Assembly: GCA_015680685.1 (NCBI GenBank) | Contig: MNCI01000579.1 | Span: forward strand, 556,739 to 620,738 | DNA: 64,000 bases | Reading direction: 5' to 3' | Origin: Gnetum montanum | Lineage: Eukaryota > Streptophyta > Gnetopsida > Gnetales > Gnetaceae | Shown: positions 56,345 to 64,000 of the stretch, one piece after another | How positions within the stretch are numbered: the stretch's first letter is position 1 | Layout of the letters: the number at the start of each line of letters is the position of its first letter | Made by a program: the position numbers and the translations under genes | Notes under the pieces: model-generated | Seen by the model: the letters and a program-made list of their open reading frames with translations, nothing else | What the model was told of the DNA's origin: nothing | Databases searched by the model: none

Positions 56345-58844
56345 CTATTGTGGGTTTGAAAGAAGCTTCAAAGCTTACTTGATGGAGGAGTGGTCATAGA
56401 CTCAACCACTTGTGGTTGTGAGAGCTTGTTTGGACTGTTGGTTCTAAAGAAAGGTCTTCTCTTTGTACGGTTGTTAGAACCAGTAGTGGGTTGAAGGTTT
56501 ACAGCTCTCGTAGCATTACTTTGCTGTGGTTGAGTGGGGAGTTCCCCTTGCATAGTTGGAGTGGGTGGTAGTGGAACTATTAGCATAAGAGATTTGGATG
56601 GTTTTGGAGGATGGTATGCATGTGGAGTGTCTCTTCTAGGAGAGGGAGTCTTAAAATACTCCTAAACTTGGTAGTGACATTGCGGGGTCATGTAACTAAT
56701 AGAGTCACTTGGAGAAACTGGCTACTACATGTAATAGCCATATGGATATGGTTTTCGGTAAGGGTATTTTTTCCTAGGTGGTGGCATCCCCCATGACTAT
56801 GGGTATTGCCACTGCTGGTGTTGTTCGATAGGTTGGGGTGGAGTTCCACTTGGATAATACATTAAGGGTTAGTAGAACTACCTTGGGGATAAGGTAACCT
56901 TCAAGGTGCTTGTCGTTTGTTAAGTCTTTGGTTGAGTGCATACACCCCAGACTCTTGCAAATGTGAGATTATTGGGCAACATCCTTTAGGATGATCATAT
57001 TGGCAGATCTCACATCCACCTTCATTGTTCGTATCAGAGTCCACAACCTCATTGGTGAGTCATTTTTCCCTTACCCTTGTTATGTACATGGTCTGAATCT
57101 CTCCTCTTTTTCTTATCATGGTGACTACTTCACTCCTTAGACTCCTCTATGATTTTTAGAACTATTTCAAATCTACTATCTAAGGAGTCCCACATTTGAT
57201 CTACCTTAGCTGATACTTCGGTTGTCAGCTTTTGAAGTGGCAAGTTTTTTCTATTCACCAACTCCTCGGGTGGTGACTTGTCCTCTTCCTCATAGAATCT
57301 TACTCTGCTCTTTCAAAGGGAAGGATCACGGTTATACTCTTTTGTGCTTTCTCTTTTCTATAGCTCTCCTTAGCTACTTGTTCCAATAGTCTATGAACTT
57401 CATGGGACCTAAGCTTAGATAATCTCCCTTGGGTATATGTTCCAAGGGTTCTCCTAGTTTCATGTCTTAGCCCATCTACAAGATGGCAAAGTTGATCCCA
57501 TTGTGCATAACCATGGCCTGGGCAATGATGTAGCAATGCATAATATCGGCCCATGGTAGCATCCAAGGGTTCATGATTACCCTACTTCCATCCTTGGATC
57601 TGCTTCCACAAGTTGGACACTCTAGAGTACGTTTGATATTTATCGTTAAACAATTCCAACATCGTACTCCACCATCTAATGGATTCTGGTTCTAAGGATT
57701 GGTACCAACTTTCTGCTTCTTTTATGAGTGTCCTTGGGAACAACTTTAACTTCTGCCACTCGTTTTCAATATTCTGCAAGGCATAGGCATCATGGAATGC
57801 CTGTAAGTGGTTTTGTGGATCAACATTGTATCCCCCCTCATACCGTGGGATATTATTCATGTCTAGTCTCTTGATCCAACTATCTTTTTGGTGCCTTGTA
57901 GGTATTTTAACAGCCTTTGTAATGTTTAACATACTCTGGGTTGCTAGTAGGGGTTCTTTGTTGTTATTTATTTCATGGTGTCTATGATGCCTACACAGTT
58001 CCCTACTTTCCCCTCTTCCATGCCTTGATTCTCTTGAATGCCCTCGTCCTCACTCTCGACTTTCTCATCAAGGGTTCTCATTATGCTTACCTTTATCCTC
58101 ATGATTGTGCTCTTTGTGACTGTGTCCTAATGTGGAAGGAGAGGGTTAATGATGCAATGAAGGTGAAGAAGAAGGGGAACCATCACCATGATAATCTTTC
58201 TTACCTTCTCTTCGGTGGCTACGACCCTGATCGTGATGACAATTAGACTGCCCATCCTTATCATGTGTTTGTGTTCCCTCATTGAACACTTGGTGTTCAT
58301 GGGGATCAGAACCAGGGTTGTGAATTATGGAGTGTAAGTTTTGATACCCCACCTCCTCACCATCGTTAGGAGGGGAAACATCATTTCCTGGAGAACCTAT
58401 TGAAATAGGTCCATCACCCTTGATTTCGCTGATGATGGGCAAAGCATTATGGGGGCCTTTACCTTTCAATGATGTGTGGTGACTCTCTTGCTGCAAGTCC
58501 CATTGCCATTGCGCTTCTGTGGGATGGTAGTCCCTCATGTTGTAATTGCATGCAATGTACTCAGCATATAATTGTGACATGCCTATTCGTGCAAGGGCAT
58601 GAAGGAGCATGTTGGGGGTAGCTTTGTCTGGAGGCGACACTATGTTACCCTCCAAGTCTCTCCATCACAGTTGTTCATCTTCATGGAAGACAAAGGTAAA
58701 TTCAGGTATATACTCATCATTGTGAGTATATACTACACTAAATTGTTGAGGAATTGGCAGTTATTTGTTATGTATGTTGTGCCGTCGACTGTCTCTTGTG
58801 TGGTCCCTAGGTGGTGAAGTGCTTTTATGAGAAGAAGAAGACAT
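56345..58844 (-). pseudogene. Element D gag relic
   Basis: ATG at 58,844 (MSSSSHKSTSPP). The shared N-terminal domain lies at about 58,540-58,740 (VVYTHNDEYIPEFTFVFHED, LEGNIVSPPDKATPNML, AEYIACNYNMRDYHPTEA). Next come a His/Asp/Gly-rich linker (58,146-58,280: GDGSPSSSPSLHH), and capsid at 57,300-57,932 (HLQAFHDAYALQNIENEW, LELFNDKYQTYSRVSNLW, LCHLVDGLRHETRRTLGTYT). An intact zinc knuckle follows near 56,985-57,020 (CEICQYDHPKGCC) and then a Pro/Gln/Tyr-rich linker. It is the best preserved gag of the four, but stops remain. Confidence 0.85.
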
Positions 58845-58969
58845 TGTTATCTTGTCGGTGTGCTATTGACCATTGTTTAATTTTTCTTCTGATTAATCCT
58901 AAGGGTTTTTTCTAGCTCCCAACGATGTGGATAATTTCCTATGTTCTACTTAGTGCATAAACAAATAAG

Positions 58970-58987
58970 TCCCCAACAACGGTGCCT
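58970..58987 (-). promoter_or_regulatory. Element D primer-binding site
   Basis: The minus strand reads AGGCACCGTTGTTGGGGA, the closest in the window to the tRNA-Asp complement (TGGCGCCGTTG then GGGGA) reported for Athila-type elements. Confidence 0.72.
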
Positions 58988-58988
58988 A

Positions 58989-59808
58989 TGATGAGTGGAG
59001 AGGTACCCTTACACTCAACCATACGAATACGAGCATTGCATGTGTGATCTGGTTGAACTCCAAGGATTAAGTGCTTACGCGTCTTATGGAACACTTAAAG
59101 TTAATTAGTCACTATCTTCACAAGCTCACTTGTATTTGTCACATTTGTATGCTTAAGTGAACTTGAGGTATATGATTTTTATGTCTTTTATCTTTTTATT
59201 GCCTATGCTAAGAGAGGAAAGGGTGAAGAGACTAAGTAATTAACCTTTGCTAACTAAGCTTTAATTATCCTAGCATCAGTATCCATTCCCACTTGCCATT
59301 CACACCTTGAACTAATTCAATGCTACTGGGATTACCAAACGCTATATGTTACTGGGATTACCAAGCATAACGCACGTGCTCAAAGCAGTTGTATTGAATG
59401 CACTTAACTATGAGAGTTGAGGGTTGAGAGAGATTAAGTCCTTAAGAAAGCATTTAAACATTGAAAAATAATTAAAGTCCTATTTAGATTAGTCCATATT
59501 TTGCAAGGTTTATCCAAAATTTCATCTTTATTTCCGTACACAATTGTGTGCTCAGGTACAAAATTGCTTGAATAAAGATCCGTTCACTTTAGGACTCCTA
59601 CTGCAGGCACATGGAAATTATTCTAACTTTGGAATGGTAAAATGGCAAGAGTTTGGCTAAGGTCTAGATTTAGATGGAGAAACAAGGGAGAGCCACCTCT
59701 TATTTATAGAACTGGCAATGGGCTGCGATATCGCATACGCGATATCACAGCTTTTGACGCAATATCGCGTATGCGATATCGCGGCCCATGCGATGTCACG
59801 TCCCATCA
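58989..59808 (-). repeat. Element D 5' LTR
   Basis: 820 bp, minus strand TGATGGGACGTGAC to CCACTCATCA. U3 carries at least four GATATCGCG/CGCGATATC palindromes at 59,727-59,785 upstream of a TATAAATAAGAGG segment near 59,700. Confidence 0.93.
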
Positions 59809-59813
59809 CTTAT

Positions 59814-60762
59814 CATGTAATCATCATGATCATGTGAGTGTAGGATAGGTGATGTTGGAGAATGGTTAGCTATAATCACTAGGTGACCTTGGAAAATCCC
59901 ACTTTCCTTCTCATAAGCCCTAGCACTCAAGTGTGATGATCCATGGTTACCCTGTGAATAATGGGGAGAAGTGTGTTCATCTCCACTTGAGAACCCTTAG
60001 CCACCTAGGAGACCTGCTATGATGCTATCAAATTGTAATTAAAGGCACATACACGAGGGTTGAACTACACCATGGGCAAAGTTTCCTAAAAAAGAAAAAA
60101 AAAAGGAATGAGGACCGTGTTCACTGGAAGTGTAGCTAATCGGCTAGACTCGTGTTGGAATTCCTACCTTAAGAATGAAGTACACCATGGGCAAAGTTTC
60201 CTCAAAAAGAAGAAAAAATGAATGAGGACCATGTTCATTGGTAGTGTAATAAGTTCTTAAGTGTGATGGGGTCCAACAACTATCCTCACCCTAACTTCCA
60301 TTTCCCCTTTTGAACCTATTTTCAAAAACAAAACAAAAATGTTCCAAGGAAAAATCTGAAAGTTGTGACTAGCCACAATCTAATATGAGCTTGTCCTCCT
60401 CATTAAGTTTAGTATGGGTCTTGTGCTCAAACTAGTCCACATGTTGTTGGCTTTTACTTTGTAAGAAGACTGGGAAAGAAATCATAATTATATTTTAATT
60501 ATATATAGATATATGTAGTTAAAATAATAAATTATATATTTAGAGTTTGATTAAATAAGATGTTATGGTTTGGGTGCCCCATGTCTAGTTATCTTTTGAT
60601 TATTTGGTTATTTTAATCATGTTTAGGTTAATATAGTTTGCTTTGAAGTTTCCATTTGCTTGTTTTGTGATGTTTTTGATTTCCTATCTGTTGCATCTCC
60701 TTTAAAAATTTCTGTGGTCTTGTTCCTTGCGTTGGCATGTAATTAAAAGTTTGGGGGCTCAG
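59814..60762 (+). other. Element E 3' non-coding region, right of D
   Basis: No frame. It contains a direct repeat of about 75 bp (ACACCATGGGCAAAGTTTCCT at 60,067 and 60,182, each followed by GAATGAGGACC and TTCA-TGG). The polypurine tract AAAAGTTTGGGGGCTCAG at 60,745-60,762 abuts the 3' LTR. Confidence 0.65.
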
Positions 60763-61855
60763 TGTTGATGTCAACACTCCCATGCTCGCATGGGGCCATA
60801 ATTATCAATGTTTCTATTTCTCTCCCTTAATGACCATAGTAAAAATCATGCGAGTAGTGGGCATTTAAACTATTGGGTGGTGGTCATTAATGGTAGTGGT
60901 TACGGTCATTAGTGGCAAACGTTTTAGAAGTTATGGTGATTCTAGTTGTTAATGATGGTGGTTACGATCATTAATGATGGTAGTTATAGTCATTAGTGAT
61001 AAACATTTTAGAAGTTACAGCAATTACGATCATTAATGATGGCAGTTATGGTCATTAGCAGTAGACGTTTTGGAAGTTACGACGGTTATAGAAATAAGTG
61101 GGCACTTAATTGGAGAATGTGGGAGTTATTGCACAAGAAGTGGTGGTAGTTTTTGTAGCCGTTACATGAAATGTACGCATCATTATGGATGGCCACAATG
61201 GCTATAAAATGGAGTCTAGAGGGAGGCTTTGGAGGAGGAGGGGAGTCCCAAACAAGCTCTAGCTATCAATATGAAGGGGCAAGTTTCTCTCCACTAAGAA
61301 AGAGTTTCCTCTTTTCTTTTCTTTTTTTTTCTTTACAAGCTTCTGGTTGATCTTTGAGAAGGGTCCAAGGCATAAGCCAGCAGCTCAAAATCAGATCCTT
61401 GCGGGTCTTCTCAATGATAACAGGAGCTTGTCACGGTGGTGCAAACGTAGGTGAATGATCTTTCTCTCTATAGCAGTGCACAAAAGGTGGCAGACGGTAG
61501 CAGCCTTTAAGAACTGCAGTTGCTGCCATGTGCAAACTATAGTGGGCAGTCTCTTTCTCTCTCTCTCCCTCTCTCATGGCGATCATGGTCTTCATGCCTA
61601 GCAGTTACGGACCAGCATCATCAGCGGGACCAGGGAAAATTTAGTTCTTTTAATTACCTATTTGTATTGAAGACAATTATATAATTTAAATTCTAGATTT
61701 CTTTCTAATTTATTATTTGCAAAAAGCCACGTAGCCCTCTCCAGCTAAGACTATTTCTGGGTTTCCATACCCATACGGGAGGCACCCTAGGCAGTAATCT
61801 CCTAAAACAAGTTTTCTTTCCTGGTGTTGATGTGACTAAAATTTATGCATCAACA
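60763..61855 (+). repeat. Element E 3' LTR
   Basis: 1,093 bp, TGTTGATGTCAACACTCCC to ATTTATGCATCAACA, followed by ATAGC. TATAAAA is at 61,203-61,209. U3 has three units containing CATTAG...TTTTRGAAGTTAYRR (60,900-61,090) where the 5' LTR has two. R-U5 (after about 61,235) is unlike the sequence after the 5' LTR U3. Confidence 0.88.
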
Positions 61856-61860
61856 ATAGC

Positions 61861-62600
61861 TTCATGCAACACTCTATCCTTAAGCTTTCTTTGAAAGCAA
61901 CATAAACTTGAAGTGCTTGAATCAAGGCTAGTTCACACACATAAAAAGATATTCAAAATAATGACTAAGATACTGAAAGCTTAGGAATGGTAATGGTTGA
62001 TGTTCTCATCATCTTCCTTCCACTTTAAAAGACTCTTGACTCACACATAAGAGGCTCTTACACTTGAAATGGTAAATGCCCCTTCACTTTGGTCAATAAC
62101 ATACATATACTAACCAAAATACCAATGGAATGGCTACAGCTTATAACATCTTATCTACACTATATGACATAGACATTCATCTCAATACATGCATCACAAA
62201 AGTATAATTATCTATTTTGAAGCTCTCAATCATTCTAACCCCTCCATTGTGTCTACAATGTTAAATAAGCTGAATATGTATTTGTTGTGAATGGAATTCT
62301 AATTATGTCATTAAAAAGTTTTACTAAAAATTAAAATTAATTAAAAATAACTTTATTATAAAGTTAAATTTATTAAAATTAAATTAAGCTTGAAGTTTGA
62401 ACACCAAACATCTAAATTTCTAAGCCCTAGTTTTATGCACCTAATTTATATTAAATTGTTATTTAATGTTATTTTATGGTAATTTTGGGACGTACACAGT
62501 GCATGTTGTAGCCACGTGAGTGCACGAGTGGATGAATGAAGCAGTGGCAGAGGCAAAATATTAAAATGGTAATTAAAACCATTATTTATTTATTTTGTAA
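61861..62600. other. Upstream of lectin copy 2, unassigned DNA
   Basis: AT-rich, with no frame resembling a protein and no similarity noticed to the unit 1-3 upstream block. An A-chain domain was looked for and not seen. Confidence 0.5.
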
Positions 62601-62933
62601 GAACGTCAGGGTTTGTGCCTGCAACCCAACGATGGCAAGACCGGCGTGGAGATGAAGCAGTGTGTCCAAAACTCGCAAAACATCAAGTGGTATTTCTACA
62701 GTGACTGTAACATTTGCGTCCACAACCACATCAAACTGTGGTTGACTTCCCATGGCAGCAGCGTAGGGTCTGCTGTGCAGATCCGGGCATGCGCGGTGGA
62801 TACGAACCATTCAAGAATAATGGGTTGCTCCTGAACCCTTTGTGGGAGCTGGCTAGAAGAAAGATCGTGCCCACATCATCATCAATACACTGACCTCAAG
62901 AACTGCAACCAACAGTGGCTGCCCTACTTTTGA
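62601..62933 (+). pseudogene. Ricin-B-type lectin fragment, frameshifted (copy 2)
   Basis: Open from 62,601 to 62,834. It begins GLCLQPNDGKTGVEMKQC, then the NIKWYFYSD segment where Q-x-W is reduced to I-K-W, then WLTSHGSSVGSAVQIRACAV. These are the last two beta-trefoil subdomains of a ricin B-type lectin (PF00652) with their Cys pairs. A small deletion near 62,805 shifts the frame. A second shift near 62,890 separates the terminal NQQWLPYF before TGA at 62,931. It overlaps copy 1 in the last subdomain and shares its 3' flank, so both derive from a duplicated gene. No toxin (A-chain) domain is present in the window. Confidence 0.83.
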
Positions 62934-63588
62934 GTGGTGAATCCTTGTCTCCCTCATCTTCTCTATCTCGTCATAATACTGCTATGTATGATGGAATAGG
63001 CCCTATCTATGGCCAAGGCCGTCATTATGACTTGGCCCATGTGTGTGTTGTGTGTTGTGTAATGCTGCGAAGTGTCTCCGGTGTGCCTTAACTATTATGT
63101 ATGCTCATATATGATATGGCCGTATACATCATGAATATGTTATTATTCACCTTGAAGGCTTGACTCTTTATAAAATTCTAAGTATAACTTCATACTAATA
63201 ATTAAAAAGTGCAAAAGAAACTTAAACCTTCAACCTCTCACTTAAGATTCGAAATGCGTTCTATTTGTGTAGTTGAGAATTAAATCATTTGTTATTTTAT
63301 TTAAATAACTATTCCAAGGATATGTACGCATAGCTAATCATGATAATCTAAAATGCAGGAGGTAGCAAAATAGACATGCATGATAGTTAACACATAATGA
63401 AGATACTTTTTATAATGCTAGATATGTAAATAAAGTTCAATACTATACCTATATAGTTTAGTTAATGTTTGCTATTTAGTCTTAATAGTTGTATTTGATT
63501 AAATCTTTGCATATTTTGGTAAATTGTTCAATGAAACGTTTTTAAACTATTATGGAAAATTGAAATAAGTGCTTTTTATTATGAAAGG
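62934..63588. other. 3' flank of lectin copy 2
   Basis: It matches the 3' flank of copy 1: the TCATAATACTGCTATGTATG stretch near 62,970 versus TCATTGCTATCATGTATTATG near 47,690, and TTTGCTATTTAGTCTTA near 63,466 versus 47,875. No other gene is recognised. The LTR of element F begins at 63,589. Confidence 0.6.
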
Positions 63589-64000
63589 TGATGAGACGCG
63601 ATATGCACGAGCCGCGATATCACGCGATATCGCGGCCGCCGCAATATCGCGTCGTCCCCTGCAATATCGCATATGCAATATCGCGGTCCACCGCCAAATT
63701 TATAAATAAGAGGCGGCACTCCCCTCATTTCTCATCCTAGGCTAGAAGTAGCAAAGCTCTGGTAGTTTAGTCACTCCAGAGATAGAATATTTTCCATGTG
63801 CCCACAGTAGGAGTCCCCAAGTGAACGGATCTTTATTCTAGCAGCTTTGTACCTCAACGCAAGTTGTCTGTGGCAATAAAGATGAGCTTTGTCGATAAAC
63901 CTTGCAGTATATGGAATAGGTTTATTACATGTTATTTCTTACCTATCATTTATTACATGCATTAGCGCAGCATGAGTACAACTTGGTTACGAGCATTGAC
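63589..64000 (+). mobile_element. Element F: Athila-like LTR, 5' portion, cut by the window end
   Basis: It starts TGATGAGACGCGATATG and carries a dense array of GATATCGCG palindromes at 63,598-63,690. TTTATAAATAAGAGGCGG follows at about 63,697, then CAATAAAGATGAGCTTTG and AAACCTTGCAGTATATGG. This is the same promoter type as C and D. Whether it is a solo LTR or the 5' LTR of a full element cannot be told. The five bases before it are AAAGG; the partner duplication lies outside the window. Confidence 0.87.

Larger units (their letters stand above)
52828..59808 (-). mobile_element. Element D: Athila-like LTR retrotransposon lacking RT, RNase H and integrase, TSD CTTAT
   Basis: 6.98 kb in minus orientation, flanked by CTTAT at 52,823-52,827 and 59,809-59,813, nested in E. 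It has LTRs, a well-preserved PBS, gag, protease, the 3' spacer and PPT. Compared with C, everything from just after the TAA that ends the protease (C 38,605) to just before the internal PPT-like site (C about 41,473) is missing in one step. This is a non-autonomous derivative of the C type. Confidence 0.92.
48680..61855 (+). mobile_element. Element E: Ty3/gypsy LTR retrotransposon with internal deletion, split by element D, TSD ATAGC
   Basis: Flanked by ATAGC at 48,675-48,679 and 61,856-61,860. LTR ends are TGTTGATG and CATCAACA, unlike the Athila-like family. Removing D and one duplication leaves about 6.2 kb. Internal sequence has gag, a His-type zinc knuckle, protease and the integrase C-terminus; RT, RNase H and the integrase core are missing. 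Gag and knuckle resemble non-chromoviral (Tat-like) Ty3/gypsy elements, but lineage is uncertain. Confidence 0.88.

Noticed and set aside
63598-63690. GATATCGCG repeats as a possible CRISPR array
   Set aside because: Units are short palindromes with spacers of a few bases inside a plant LTR promoter; there is no unique-spacer structure and no cas gene.

Overview
The window is transposon-dense plant nuclear DNA. The evidence is a plant-type LINE relic, several LTR retrotransposons whose reverse transcriptase reads like the Athila lineage of Ty3/gypsy, and two broken ricin-B-type lectin genes. The elements are old, heavily mutated and nested, which fits a large slowly purged genome such as a gymnosperm, but the sequence alone does not fix the species. 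I found no intact host gene, tRNA, rRNA or CRISPR array.

Layout. 1-1104: decayed remnant of an Athila-like 3' spacer. 1105-4755 (+): LINE relic (endonuclease plus reverse transcriptase) split by a solo LTR at 1634-2511 (duplication CAATT). 5980-6755: very decayed LTR. 6830-8621: first unit of a host tandem duplication. 8627-21385 (-): element A (duplication CTTTG). 21391-22625 and 45609-46930: second host unit, split by element B at 22631-45603 (-, duplication CTTGG). B is itself split by element C at 34320-43982 (+, duplication CTTGC). 46931-48679: third unit with a lectin pseudogene. 48680-61855 (+): element E (duplication ATAGC), a different Ty3/gypsy element, split by element D at 52828-59808 (-, duplication CTTAT). 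61861-63588: second lectin pseudogene and its 3' flank. 63589-64000 (+): start of another Athila-like LTR, F.

A, B, C and D belong to one superfamily: LTRs begin TGATGA and end in CATCA, a tRNA-Asp-like primer site follows the 5' LTR, and a single gag-pol frame has an unlabelled N-terminal gag domain, capsid, zinc knuckle, protease, RT with FMDDFS, RNase H and integrase. A and B also carry, after pol, a further ORF of 940-950 codons (a domain resembling the putative plant transposon protein family, then coiled coil). About 440-450 bp upstream of its ATG lies a TATA box next to the same GAGGCCTC-type palindromes found in their LTR promoters. C and D lack this ORF, and C, D and F carry a different LTR promoter module made of repeated GATATCGCG palindromes. 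D has lost RT, RNase H and integrase in one clean deletion.

All copies look dead. Stops arise mainly at Gln, Arg and Trp codons through C-to-T or G-to-A changes, and the protease D-S-G motif is broken in all five elements. All coordinates of homology, TSDs and boundaries were read by eye; no alignment or database search was run.
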